In this document: positions 34,815 to 43,617 of the stretch, piece after piece
Numbering within the stretch: the first letter of the stretch is position 1
Layout: the number at the start of each line of letters is the position of its first letter
From: an uncultured Prevotella sp.
GTDB taxonomy: Bacteria > Bacteroidota > Bacteroidia > Bacteroidales > Bacteroidaceae
Reading direction: 5' to 3'
DNA length: 64,000 nt
Assembly (NCBI GenBank): GCA_946998295.1
Contig: CAMPYS010000002.1
Location: 62,001 to 126,000 of the forward strand
Made by a program: the position numbers and the translations under genes
Notes under the pieces: generated by a model
What the model saw: only the letters and a program-made list of their open reading frames with translations
What the model was told of the DNA's origin: nothing
Database searches by the model: none

Positions 34815-37526
34815 ATGGACGATACAAACGAAATATTATTAGACTATAGTCAGAGGAGGGCAGTAATTGCCAATGGAGGATTCCATTTGACTTTAGCTTC
34901 TCCAGGTTGTGGTAAAACTCATATTCTTGCAGAAAGAATTAACTATGCACATTCACAGGGAGTTGATTCTGCTGATATGATATGTCTTACTTTTACTAAT
35001 AGAGCTGCACGGGAAATATTAAATAGGGTAAAAAATATTGTCGGTGATGAGGAGGCAGAAAAAATAGAAATAGGAAATGTTCATCATTTTTGTTCAAAAT
35101 TTTTGTTTTCTGAAAAAAAAATATCTGTTGCAAGTTCTATAATAGACGATGATGAGGCTATAAGTATTCTTGCAGATTATAGAAATGAAAACGAAGAAAG
35201 TGTTAAGCGTAATTTTGCTTATTATAAGATATATCAAAAAATAATATTTTTTTCCCACATTATGCATCAGATAAAAAATAGGTATCCTAAAAATATCTAT
35301 CTTCATCCAGAATGTTTTACTGATGATGATAAAGAAGTGATAAAATTTATTTGTAATTCACAATGTATGGACTTTAATAATGATGCAATAATATATATAT
35401 ATGAGCACTCTGATTTGTTTAAAGATGAGGCAGAACATCTTGGAATATCATGGAATTTTGCGCGGAAAATACGCATGACATTATCTAAGATGTACTATGC
35501 AAGATGTTATGAAGAGTATAAACGGTTGCATAAATTATTAGATTTTGAAGATTTACTTTTGTATACCTATGACATATATATTAATAATGATAATAATGAA
35601 TGTAAACATTATAAATGGATTCAGGTAGATGAAGTACAGGACTTAAATATGTTACAACTGGCAATTATAGATTTAATTTCAGATAAGAAAGAGCCTAATA
35701 TAATGTATTTGGGTGATGAACAACAGGCTATTTTTTCATTTATGGGAGCTAAAGTTGAAACATTAGCTATGTTACGAGAAAAATGTAAAGGGAATATTCA
35801 TCATCTACTTAAAAATCATCGTTCACCAAAATATTTGCTTGATGTATTTAATGAATATGCGACTAAACAACTAAAAATTTTTCCTGAGCTATTACCTATA
35901 ACTGATAGTAATGCACAGTCACATGCAGATGACTTGTTAACAATTCCTACTAATAGTATTGAAAATGAAATAGATGTAATAACTAATTTTACAAAAAAAC
36001 TTGAAGATAATAATCCAGAGGAAACTACCGCAATAATAGTTATATCCAATTCTGATGCAGAAGATGTAAGTGAGGTGTTAGGAGAAAAGAATATTGATTA
36101 TTTTAAAATATCAGGTCTGGATATTTTTAGTACAAAAGATATGAAATTATTATTAGCTCATATTTCTGTTATTTCGAATGAAGGAAATCTATTAGCTTGG
36201 ACACGTATATTTGAAGGATTAAAAATATTTGATACTAAATCACTTGCACGAAGATTTGTTCACAAGTTAAAACAACTTGCTATTTTACCAACGGATTTCC
36301 TATTGTATGAAGATAGTACTTATATAGCAAATTTTGTAAATATATTTGATAATGAAGAACTTGTTGTTTTTGATACTGAAACAACAGGACTTAATATGTA
36401 TGAAGATGATATAATAGAGATAGCAGCAATAAAAATAAAAAAGGGACTTCCAGTATGTGAACCTCTTGACTTATATATAAAAACTTATAAAAATATACCT
36501 TCAAATCTTGGTGATAAGGAAAATCCAATGTATAAAATTTATCAAGATAAGGATATAAATAACGAGCTTATAGATGCAAAAATTGCATTTGATATGTTTT
36601 GGGAATATGTTGGGAATGCAACTTTGTTAGGACATAACGTAAATTATGATGCTACTATATTAAATTATAATCTTAGACGATATAATAATGATAGTATTGA
36701 TAACCATAGTAATAAATTTATAGATTCATTAAAACTTATTAAATTGTTATCACCTAATTTAAATTCATATAAATTAGAATCGCTACTTGAGATGTATAAT
36801 CTTAAGGGGAAAAATTCTCATCAAGCTATAGATGATGTAAAAGCTACAATAAGTTTAGTAAATTTATGTAGGGAAATGTCTATAGACAAAATTAGACACC
36901 AGATAAATTTTATTACCGATAAAAAAGTAAAACAGTTTACTAAAAAATTATGTAATAATTATAAAAAGTTGTATATAAAATCTATTAGCAAATTATATGA
37001 ACTAAGTAATAATACAGAAAATGTGGTAATTAATGAATTAAAACAGAGTTATAAGTATTTAGTTGCTAATGAATACATAAGTGATATTCCTCGTTTTGAT
37101 AAATTTATTTTATATTTAAAATATAATGTTTTTACAAATCTTACAATACCAAATTCTCTTAAAGAACAACTGTCTCAATATCTTATAGAGATAAATACTA
37201 TTAAAGAAAGTGATTTTTGTAATTGTAAGGGACTACGAGAAAAAGTATATATAACGACTATACATAAGGCTAAAGGTCTTGAGTTTGATAACGTTATAAT
37301 ATATGATGCAGTTGAGGGTAGGTATCCTAATTTGCTAAATAAAAATAAAATTTTAGATGCAGAAGATGCACGAAAATTCTATGTTGGAATATCTCGAGCA
37401 AAAAAGAGACTGTATATAGCATATAGTATGACTAATAAGGATAAATATGGAAATATATATAAAAGAGAATTAACACATTTTATGGATACTATAGGAAGAT
37501 TCTTTAAGACTTATGAGTATAAATAA
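34815..37526 (+). CDS. UvrD-like SF1 helicase with inserted DEDDh 3'-5' exonuclease domain
   Basis: A 903-residue protein that should unwind and trim DNA, probably in repair. Helicase motifs in order: I SPGCGKT (29-35), Ia LTFTNRAAREI, II WIQVDEVQD, III YLGDEQQAIFSFMGA, IV LLKNHRSPKYLL (about 335), V TIHKAKGLEFDNVII (about 814), VI FYVGISRAKKRLYIA. Between IV and V, at about residues 515-685, lies a complete DnaQ/PolC-epsilon-type exonuclease: ExoI VVFDTETTGLN, ExoII GHNVNYDATIL, ExoIII HQAIDDVKAT. All catalytic acidic residues and the His are present. I recall similar fused proteins in other Bacteroidetes, but know of no named, studied member. It is a single-gene unit between tRNAs and ssrA. 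Confidence 0.88.
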   Translation: MDDTNEILLDYSQRRAVIANGGFHLTLASPGCGKTHILAERINYAHSQGVDSADMICLTFTNRAAREILNRVKNIVGDEEAEKIEIGNVHHFCSKFLFSEKKISVASSIIDDDEAISILADYRNENEESVKRNFAYYKIYQKIIFFSHIMHQIKNRYPKNIYLHPECFTDDDKEVIKFICNSQCMDFNNDAIIYIYEHSDLFKDEAEHLGISWNFARKIRMTLSKMYYARCYEEYKRLHKLLDFEDLLLYTYDIYINNDNNECKHYKWIQVDEVQDLNMLQLAIIDLISDKKEPNIMYLGDEQQAIFSFMGAKVETLAMLREKCKGNIHHLLKNHRSPKYLLDVFNEYATKQLKIFPELLPITDSNAQSHADDLLTIPTNSIENEIDVITNFTKKLEDNNPEETTAIIVISNSDAEDVSEVLGEKNIDYFKISGLDIFSTKDMKLLLAHISVISNEGNLLAWTRIFEGLKIFDTKSLARRFVHKLKQLAILPTDFLLYEDSTYIANFVNIFDNEELVVFDTETTGLNMYEDDIIEIAAIKIKKGLPVCEPLDLYIKTYKNIPSNLGDKENPMYKIYQDKDINNELIDAKIAFDMFWEYVGNATLLGHNVNYDATILNYNLRRYNNDSIDNHSNKFIDSLKLIKLLSPNLNSYKLESLLEMYNLKGKNSHQAIDDVKATISLVNLCREMSIDKIRHQINFITDKKVKQFTKKLCNNYKKLYIKSISKLYELSNNTENVVINELKQSYKYLVANEYISDIPRFDKFILYLKYNVFTNLTIPNSLKEQLSQYLIEINTIKESDFCNCKGLREKVYITTIHKAKGLEFDNVIIYDAVEGRYPNLLNKNKILDAEDARKFYVGISRAKKRLYIAYSMTNKDKYGNIYKRELTHFMDTIGRFFKTYEYK

Positions 37527-37576
37527 TTATTTTTGTTAAAAATAAACAAAACGACACATTAAATGAAACTAATATA

Positions 37577-37584
37577 TAACTTTG
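37577..37584 (+). promoter_or_regulatory. -7 box of ssrA
   Basis: TAACTTTG matches TAnnTTTG, 18 bases upstream of the mature tmRNA 5' end. Confidence 0.6.
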
Positions 37585-37602
37585 TAAAATAAATACCATT
37601 TA

Positions 37603-37998
37603 GGGCTTGTTTGGATTTGACGGCAAGACGAAAAGGTATGTAAGCATGCGGAGCGTTGGCTATTAGCTCCATAATATCAGTTGTCAAAAAATTAATTGGC
37701 GAAAATAATTACGCTCTCGCTGCCTAGTTGAAGTATAGTAGACTACTGGCTTTATTCGGTTATTAGATAACTGAACGAGACACTGCTCAGAGGATGTTGT
37801 TCCGAATCTAATGGTTAAGCAGTGCAGGTAAATCGGAAATAGTTTGTTTATGCCTCAATATACAAATGAAATTTAGAGGATAAGGTATTAGTTGGTGGTT
37901 CAGGTCTTGCTGATACTCTAAAATTAAAGCCTGAAATAAGCATGTAGAAAGCATATTGTTTCCTTGTGCGGACCGGAGTTCGAATCTCCGCAAGTCCA
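37603..37998 (+). ncRNA. ssrA: Transfer-messenger RNA (tmRNA)
   Basis: Rescues ribosomes stalled on broken mRNA. The 5' end GGGCTTGTTTGGATTTGACGG pairs (GGGCTTG with CAAGTCC) with the 3' end, which carries a T-arm GGAGTTCGAATCTCC. The tag reading frame is at 37698-37727 and reads GGC GAA AAT AAT TAC GCT CTC GCT GCC TAG, giving GENNYALAA after the alanine from the charged tmRNA; this is the Bacteroidales-type tag. Pseudoknot regions occupy the central 200 bases. CCA is not encoded. It has its own -7 box, and a long palindrome directly behind acts as terminator. Confidence 0.96.
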
Positions 37999-38000
37999 CT

Positions 38001-38052
38001 CATAAAATAAAAATATAGAAACAAAATTTTGTTTCTATATTTTTATTTTATG
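38001..38052. terminator. 52-bp perfect palindrome behind ssrA
   Basis: The arms 38001-38026 and 38027-38052 are exact reverse complements with no spacer. It begins three bases after the tmRNA and ends 16 bases before the stop of the convergent hydrolase gene. The outer parts are AT-rich, so either strand yields a hairpin with U-rich 3' side: a bidirectional terminator. Confidence 0.85.
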
Positions 38053-38067
38053 TAAGTATTTATTTAT

Positions 38068-38499
38068 TTATAATCTATTCCACCAATGTTTTTTCTTTTT
38101 TTGAGGATAGTTATAGTTGTAATTTCTGTTAGAGTTATGAATATCTTCCCATGTTTTACCCTCTTTTATCATTTGGTAGATAACTCCCCAACTTGGTAAT
38201 CCTCCTATATTACGATCATCAATAAACATATCTACTTTCAGTTTTCGAGAAAAATGGTTATTATTTGAACGTATTTCTTCTGGATAATCACGATTTACTG
38301 CCCAAAATTCTACACCACGTTCCTTGCACCAGTATACGGCTTCGTCTAAGAGAATTCCCTCACGTACAGTCCAAAGTATAAGCTGATGGCCATCTTTTAT
38401 TAATTGTTTTAGGGTTTCAATAGCAAATGGTCGCTCTTTACCTATTTGTGGATAAGCATGTGAAACTATTGTACCATCAAAATCTACAGCTATTACCAT
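38068..38499 (-). CDS. HAD-like hydrolase (BT0820-type small phosphatase)
   Basis: A 143-residue soluble protein of the HAD fold. Motif I is AVDFDGTIV near the N-terminus (nucleophile Asp in DFDGT), motif II is LILWTVREG, and the acid motif is KVDMFIDDRNIGG. No cap domain insert is present, so it is a minimal C0-type member acting on a larger or open substrate. I chose Met at 38499 since the HAD motif starts there; the longer frame adds 17 unlikely residues. It lies behind the wzc-like gene after a hairpin (38521-38556). The substrate is unknown; a role in capsule synthesis is possible from location only. Confidence 0.78.
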   Translation of the reverse strand: MVIAVDFDGTIVSHAYPQIGKERPFAIETLKQLIKDGHQLILWTVREGILLDEAVYWCKERGVEFWAVNRDYPEEIRSNNNHFSRKLKVDMFIDDRNIGGLPSWGVIYQMIKEGKTWEDIHNSNRNYNYNYPQKKKKHWWNRL

Positions 38500-38520
38500 T
38501 ATATTTATATATATAATTTT

Positions 38521-38556
38521 TAATAGTTGAGCGCTGTATAAGCATCTCAACTATTA
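38521..38556 (-). terminator. Hairpin between the tyrosine-kinase and hydrolase genes
   Basis: Perfect 11-bp stem (TAATAGTTGAG arms at 38521-38531 and 38546-38556) with a 14-base loop, starting 9 bases after the kinase stop. No strong U-run follows, so it may attenuate rather than stop transcription. Confidence 0.5.
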
Positions 38557-38564
38557 TCGATTTA

Positions 38565-41051
38565 TTATTGTTTTATCGATTTATCTTTAATTTTATTTCC
38601 ATAATGGCTATTATTGTAATTACCATAGCGACCATGGGTATAATCTTTACCATAGCCATATCTACTATATTTTCCGTATTTACCATAGCCATAATAATAG
38701 CCATACTTTTTCTTACTCATATCAATACCATTAAGTACTATTGATATTTTGGGAAGTTTATTTGTTGAGTTAAACTCATTAATCATTTCAAAACTTGATT
38801 TAGGAGTGTAATCAGCACGACACATATATACGCTAGCATCGGCAATCTTTGCTATTTCGAAAGTATCAGTAACTAATCCAATAGGAGCTGTGTCTATTAT
38901 AATATAGTCATATTTATTTTTTAGAATGTTAAATATTTCATTCAAAGAATGACGAGCCAATAATTCTGTTGGATTAGGTGGTATAGGACCAGCCATTAAT
39001 AAATCTAAGTTGTCGTTAATGCCAGAAGGTACTATTTGTTCCTTTATATCCTCAAAAGTAGGTGAATTTTTTATTAATAAATTAGTAATACCTAAGTTAT
39101 GATTATTTATTCTGAAAAGTTCAGCTAAACGAGGACGACGTATATCAAGACCTATAAAAATTACTTTTTTCCCTAATAATGCAAAGCTTACAGAGAGGTT
39201 TGCAGCTGTAAATGTTTTACCTTCTCCAGAAGTAGAGGAAGTAAATAAAACAACTTTTTGGTTATCTTCTAACATAAATTGAAGATTAGTACGCATGGAA
39301 CGAAATACTTCCTCCATTTGGTTATTTTGATTTTCATGAACAACTATATCAGCCTTTCTTTTAGCATAAGAACTGGCAATAGGAACATCTGCTATAATAG
39401 GTATCTTTGTTAAGCGTACAACGTCATCATGTCCCTCTATTTTGTAACGGAAAAATTGGATCAGAAATAAAATACCAGAAGGAATTAGAATCCCAATCAA
39501 TAAAGCTATAAGAAGTATATAATTATTGTTAGGACTAACTTTACCTGCAAATTGTGGCTCATCTATTAGCTTACCTTTATCAACTATTGATGCTAAAGAC
39601 ATATTGTTTTCTTCACGTTTTTGTAATAACATCAAATAAAGTCCAGATCGAACTTCTTGTTGTCTACTTATTTGATTTAGTTTACGTTCTTGTTGTGGAG
39701 CTTGAGCTACTTGTGAATTATATTTGTTAAATTGTTCTGCAATAGCATCACGTTGAATTTTGAGATTATTACGAGCTGTTTCAATAGCCTTACGTATATC
39801 TAAGTTTAGATTATGTATTTGTTCAGTTAAAGGTTGGACTATGGGAGAGTTAGGAGACGCACTACGGAGCAACCGATTACGTTCCATAACAATCTCGTTA
39901 TATTTATCTATTAAACTTGAGGATGTAGCATCTGAAAGACCTACATTTGATGGAATAACTTGAGTTAAATCTCTGTAAGAACCTTTTACTTCTGAAGCAA
40001 TACTATTAAATAATTCTATTTGAGTATTTAAATCTGCAAGTTTTTGCTCTGTTTGAGTTTGATTTTGCAAGCTACTTTCAGCATTCATTTCTAACTCAAC
40101 CATACCATTTTCTTGCTTATAATTCTGTAACTGGCTTTCTGTTGCTCCTAATTCTGCATTTATTTTTGATAAACGATTATTTATAAAATTTTCTGTTCGC
40201 AAGGCTATCATATTTTTATCTTCATTTGCCTGTCTATTATAAACTATAGATAGTTGCTTTAGAAAATCTATTGCACGTTGGGGAATTTCATCAGTTAAAC
40301 TCAATACTGCAATACTATTACCCTTACTACTTTGAGTTATATTAAGTGCAGAAGAATACTTCTTTGCAGCTATTTTAGGAGACTCTATAGTTACATATAA
40401 TTCTTCATCTTTTCTAAGCACTCTGCCATTATTAGAAGTTATAGTTATTGTACCTGCACGAGTGATTATACTTGTTGGAAGTGATGAGAATTTACGTTGT
40501 AACGAAAACGGACCTTCTGAGTCTTGGTCATTAATTGATACAGAATATGTTCCTTCTACTGAAAAAATACTATTTTCTCGTTTTATAGTTAACGATATTG
40601 GTTGATTTAAGTGTTCTAAATGTAATCTATCAATATCTACATTTAACGGTTGATCTTTATAAAGTATGGTCTGTTTAATACGACCTTTCGTAGAGTAGTT
40701 TATATATAATTTTAAATCTCGTACTACATCTTGGGCTAAAGAACTTGAGGATAATATTTCTATTTCATTATCTATCCCAGCAGAATTTGATATTATTCCT
40801 AAATTAAAGTTATCTTGTGTATTTGATCTACGCCTATTATCAGCATCTTTAATAAGCAATTTTGCTTGTGTTTGATATATTGGAGTAACGTAACGTAAAT
40901 ATATAGCAGATAGTCCAATACAAATTATAATAGAAAGTACAAACCAATACCAGTTAAGAATAATGGTACGATATATTAATTGAAAATTAAATAACGACTT
41001 ACCATGTTCTTCACTATTTTGGTTTGAATTTAATTTACCTGTATTATTCAT
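38565..41051 (-). CDS. Wzc-type polysaccharide co-polymerase and tyrosine autokinase
   Basis: An 828-residue inner-membrane protein that controls polymerisation and export of capsule or exopolysaccharide. A Wzz domain lies between transmembrane helices at about 32-52 and 508-533, with long coiled-coil stretches in the periplasmic part (about 290-490). The cytoplasmic BY-kinase has Walker A STSGEGKTFTAANLS (about residue 605), Walker A' VIFIGLDIRRPR and Walker B YDYIIIDTAP. The last 49 residues carry 13 tyrosines in Gly/Lys-rich context (KKYGYYYGYGKYGKY ...), the autophosphorylation cluster. Export partner Wza is not within the window. rfbA lies just upstream, 22 bases away. Confidence 0.92.
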   Translation of the reverse strand: MNNTGKLNSNQNSEEHGKSLFNFQLIYRTIILNWYWFVLSIIICIGLSAIYLRYVTPIYQTQAKLLIKDADNRRRSNTQDNFNLGIISNSAGIDNEIEILSSSSLAQDVVRDLKLYINYSTKGRIKQTILYKDQPLNVDIDRLHLEHLNQPISLTIKRENSIFSVEGTYSVSINDQDSEGPFSLQRKFSSLPTSIITRAGTITITSNNGRVLRKDEELYVTIESPKIAAKKYSSALNITQSSKGNSIAVLSLTDEIPQRAIDFLKQLSIVYNRQANEDKNMIALRTENFINNRLSKINAELGATESQLQNYKQENGMVELEMNAESSLQNQTQTEQKLADLNTQIELFNSIASEVKGSYRDLTQVIPSNVGLSDATSSSLIDKYNEIVMERNRLLRSASPNSPIVQPLTEQIHNLNLDIRKAIETARNNLKIQRDAIAEQFNKYNSQVAQAPQQERKLNQISRQQEVRSGLYLMLLQKREENNMSLASIVDKGKLIDEPQFAGKVSPNNNYILLIALLIGILIPSGILFLIQFFRYKIEGHDDVVRLTKIPIIADVPIASSYAKRKADIVVHENQNNQMEEVFRSMRTNLQFMLEDNQKVVLFTSSTSGEGKTFTAANLSVSFALLGKKVIFIGLDIRRPRLAELFRINNHNLGITNLLIKNSPTFEDIKEQIVPSGINDNLDLLMAGPIPPNPTELLARHSLNEIFNILKNKYDYIIIDTAPIGLVTDTFEIAKIADASVYMCRADYTPKSSFEMINEFNSTNKLPKISIVLNGIDMSKKKYGYYYGYGKYGKYSRYGYGKDYTHGRYGNYNNSHYGNKIKDKSIKQ

Positions 41052-41073
41052 TGGTGAAAAAACTAAATAAATA

Positions 41074-41949
41074 TTATTGATTAGCTAATCGAATTAAATA
41101 TTGTCCATACTCATTTTTTGCCATTGTTTGTGCATGTGCTAACAATTGTGCTTTGGTTATCCAGCCTTGTTTATATGAAATTTCCTCTAAACAAGAAACT
41201 TTTAATCCTTGCCTCTTTTCAATACATTCTATAAATGTACTAGCTTCAGAAAGACTTTCGTGAGTACCTGTATCTAACCATGCAAAGCCACGCTGTAGTG
41301 GTCGAACTTTTAATTTGTTACTATTTAAATAAACCTGATTAACAGAAGTTATTTCTAATTCACCACGTGCTGAAGGTTTAATGCTTTTTGCTATTTTAAT
41401 AACACTATTGGGATAAAAGTATAATCCAACTACAGCATAATTACTTTTAGGGTGTTTAGGCTTTTCTTCTATACTTAGGCAATTACCTTCTGTATCAAAT
41501 TCAGCAACACCATAGCGTTCTGGATCATTTACACAATAACCAAACACTGTTGCATCTCCTTTTTTTTCTGTAGACGTAACACAGGATTTTAATAAACTAC
41601 TTAGACCAGCACCATAAAAAATATTATCACCTAAAACTAAACAAACACTATCATTTCCTATAAATTCTTCTCCTATTATAAACGCTTGAGCTAATCCATC
41701 TGGAGCAGGCTGCTCTGCATATTTAAAATTAACGCCAATATTACTACCATTGCCTAACAAACGTTTAAAACCTGGTAAATCTGCAGGAGTAGAAATTATT
41801 AAAATATTCCTAATTCCTGCTAGCATTAAAACAGATATAGGATAATAAATCATAGGTTTGTCATAAATAGGTATTAATTGTTTGCTAATACCTTTAGTTA
41901 TTGGATAAAGACGAGATCCAGTGCCTCCAGCAAGAACTATTCCTTTCAT
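41074..41949 (-). CDS. rfbA: Glucose-1-phosphate thymidylyltransferase
   Basis: Makes dTDP-glucose from dTTP and glucose 1-phosphate, the first step to dTDP-rhamnose and other deoxysugars. The 291-residue protein has GIVLAGGTGSRLYPITKG and SKQLIPIYDKPMIYYP at the N-terminus, LVLGDNIFYG, FGYCVNDPERYGV and SIEEKPKHPKSNYAVVGLYF, all typical of RfbA/RmlA. I chose Met at 41949; the longer frame adds 13 residues before the nucleotide loop. rfbB, rfbC and rfbD are not adjacent, so it is separated from the usual rml cluster. It precedes the wzc-like gene, consistent with polysaccharide synthesis. Confidence 0.94.
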   Translation of the reverse strand: MKGIVLAGGTGSRLYPITKGISKQLIPIYDKPMIYYPISVLMLAGIRNILIISTPADLPGFKRLLGNGSNIGVNFKYAEQPAPDGLAQAFIIGEEFIGNDSVCLVLGDNIFYGAGLSSLLKSCVTSTEKKGDATVFGYCVNDPERYGVAEFDTEGNCLSIEEKPKHPKSNYAVVGLYFYPNSVIKIAKSIKPSARGELEITSVNQVYLNSNKLKVRPLQRGFAWLDTGTHESLSEASTFIECIEKRQGLKVSCLEEISYKQGWITKAQLLAHAQTMAKNEYGQYLIRLANQ

Positions 41950-42103
41950 CACATATTTATTTTTAAGTACAAAAAGAGAAATACTCATCTTGGTGAATTA
42001 ATTAATATTATTATTTAGAACTAATTATTATATTAGCTAGTTAAATATAAATAATTATATCATTCTAATCACCTTATTTTTCTGAGTTATTCAAATATCA
42101 AAG

Positions 42104-42111
42104 CAAAGGTA
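42104..42111 (-). promoter_or_regulatory. -7 box of rfbA and the tyrosine-kinase gene
   Basis: TACCTTTG on the minus strand matches TAnnTTTG, 155 bases upstream of the rfbA start, implying a long leader. Confidence 0.52.
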
Positions 42112-42185
42112 AGTATTTATTTTTAGAAAATTATTATAACTATTAAAAAAACAACAATAAAGCTTTAAATCTTATTTTATTTTCT

Positions 42186-42193
42186 TAACTTTG
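42186..42193 (+). promoter_or_regulatory. -7 box of the unknown 210-residue gene
   Basis: TAACTTTG matches TAnnTTTG. The TTG at 42211 lies in or near the expected transcript start, favouring the downstream ATG as start codon. Confidence 0.57.
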
Positions 42194-42264
42194 CAAGCAT
42201 AAGAAGCTTTTTGGCTACATTTATAATCACGATTTTATACATTATAATAATATATATAATGATC

Positions 42265-42897
42265 ATGGGATTTTTTACTAGACTATTTAATAATAAAAAA
42301 AATGAAGATATTAAAGCAGGAGGAATGAATGATTACATGACTTTAATACGTGTTTATTTTCAAGCATCTCTTGCTGCAAAAGTAGGTATTACTAATCTTG
42401 CAGTATTACCAGACTTAAGAACATATAAGCAAACTTTTAAGATACCTACACTTAATAACAAACTTGGAGTTGGAGAAAAGAAAAGTATAAGAAAAACAAT
42501 GAAACTTTTGTATCAAATGGATGATACATTTTTTGATGAAATTGATAATAGTATCAAGAAAGGGTGTAAGAAGATACAAGATGTACAGGGATATTTATAT
42601 CAATTTCAAGCTTTCTCGCAAGATTTGATGATGCTAGTAGGTAATCTAATGAAATTCAAACTAAGAATACCAAGTATATTCAATAAGCTAATATATAAAA
42701 TGACAGAGAAGACAGTAACTGATATATTTACAAAAAATTCATTTACTGATCAAGGTGTAATAAAAACAGTAATGAATATTCGACAATTGAATAATAGACT
42801 CGGATTTTCGCAACAGTGGATTACAAAATTTGTTTATCAAATTGTAGTGCTTGCAAAAAAAGAGCCACGAAATAATACTTATAGCGAGGAGAAATAA
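42265..42897 (+). CDS. Conserved unknown protein, 210 residues
   Basis: I do not recognise a family name. The protein from Met at 42265 begins MGFFTRLFNNKKNED, is mainly alpha-helical, lysine-rich and has no signal peptide or obvious transmembrane helix. A second ATG at 42259 is equally possible. Hydrophobic helices such as LVGNLMKF and FVYQIVVLA could be packed in a helical bundle. The amphipathic start (FFTRLFNNKK) could bind membrane surfaces; this is inference. It is transcribed divergently from rfbA and sits about 100 bases ahead of the zapA-rny block, which has its own promoter. Confidence 0.72.
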   Translation: MGFFTRLFNNKKNEDIKAGGMNDYMTLIRVYFQASLAAKVGITNLAVLPDLRTYKQTFKIPTLNNKLGVGEKKSIRKTMKLLYQMDDTFFDEIDNSIKKGCKKIQDVQGYLYQFQAFSQDLMMLVGNLMKFKLRIPSIFNKLIYKMTEKTVTDIFTKNSFTDQGVIKTVMNIRQLNNRLGFSQQWITKFVYQIVVLAKKEPRNNTYSEEK

Positions 42898-42947
42898 TTT
42901 AATTATAATAAAAAATAAATAAGACTATTTATAAAGTAAAAATGAAA

Positions 42948-42955
42948 TAATTTTG
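42948..42955 (+). promoter_or_regulatory. -7 box of the coiled-coil/zapA/rny operon
   Basis: TAATTTTG matches TAnnTTTG, 41 bases before the ATG at 42997. Confidence 0.57.
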
Positions 42956-42996
42956 TTCTATATGATGTATATTTATTGTAAATAAATACCTTTAAT

Positions 42997-43290
42997 ATGA
43001 ATGAGAACGAAAAAAAAATAAATTTATTCGCAACTCGTGTTAGACAAATGATATTGCAATATCAAGATTTAAAGGCTGAAAATGATGACCTAAAATTAAT
43101 TATAGATAAATATAAAAAGGAAATAATCTCTTTACAAGCGCAATTAAAACAATCAGAAAGTGATTATAGATCTTTAAAATTAGCAAAAATGATAGAGATT
43201 AGCGATACAGACAAAGAAAATGCACAAAAGCGAATTTCAAAACTCATTCGTAATATAAACAAATGCATCACTATAATAAGTGAGAAATAA
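42997..43290 (+). CDS. Small coiled-coil protein upstream of zapA
   Basis: A 97-residue soluble protein predicted to be one long coiled coil at about residues 15-70 (LQYQDLKAENDDLKLIIDKY, then KKEIISLQAQLKQSESD), followed by a short helical tail. Size and form resemble ZapB, which works with ZapA at the division ring, although sequence similarity is not evident by eye. It precedes zapA by 14 bases, and this small-gene/zapA/rny order recurs in Bacteroidales. A division role is inferred from that neighbour. Confidence 0.75.
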   Translation: MNENEKKINLFATRVRQMILQYQDLKAENDDLKLIIDKYKKEIISLQAQLKQSESDYRSLKLAKMIEISDTDKENAQKRISKLIRNINKCITIISEK

Positions 43291-43304
43291 CAGAAATGAA
43301 ATAA

Positions 43305-43595
43305 ATGACTAATGATAAAATATATATTAAACTACATCTATATAATACAGAACTTGCGCTAACTATAAAAAAAGAACAAGAGGAATATTATCGTTCAGCT
43401 GCAAAACTTATTATTGAAAAAGTTAATTCGTACTCTAAATTATATACTGGAAAACGAAGCGAAAAAGATATTTTGTTTATGTCTATGTTAGACATAGCAT
43501 TCCACTATAAAATAGAAGAGGCTAGAAACAATACAGAACCATTTATAGTTATTTTTGATAAACTCACTTCTGAAATAGAGGAAACTATAAAGTAA
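43305..43595 (+). CDS. zapA: Cell division protein ZapA
   Basis: A 96-residue ZapA-type protein that bundles FtsZ filaments at midcell. The N-terminal strand region (KIYIKLHLYNTELALTIKKE) is followed by EYYRSAAKLIIEKVNSYSK and a helix with DILFMSMLDIAFHYKIEEAR, the usual ZapA arrangement in Bacteroidetes. Length is normal. It follows the coiled-coil gene and precedes rny by 22 bases. Identity rests on this pattern and the conserved neighbourhood. Confidence 0.82.
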   Translation: MTNDKIYIKLHLYNTELALTIKKEQEEYYRSAAKLIIEKVNSYSKLYTGKRSEKDILFMSMLDIAFHYKIEEARNNTEPFIVIFDKLTSEIEETIK

Positions 43596-43617
43596 TCAAA
43601 ATTTTAAGATAAACATA

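Larger units (their letters stand above)
41950..42264. other. Divergent intergenic region between rfbA and the unknown 210-residue gene
   Basis: About 315 AT-rich bases holding two -7 boxes facing apart (42104-42111 minus and 42186-42193 plus). The rfbA leader would be about 150 bases; I see no riboswitch-like fold in it. Confidence 0.6.

Noticed and set aside
34815..37526. Defence-system interpretation of the helicase-nuclease
   Set aside because: No partner genes such as an ATPase, methylase or toxin adjoin it; neighbours are tRNAs and ssrA, so a housekeeping repair role is more likely.
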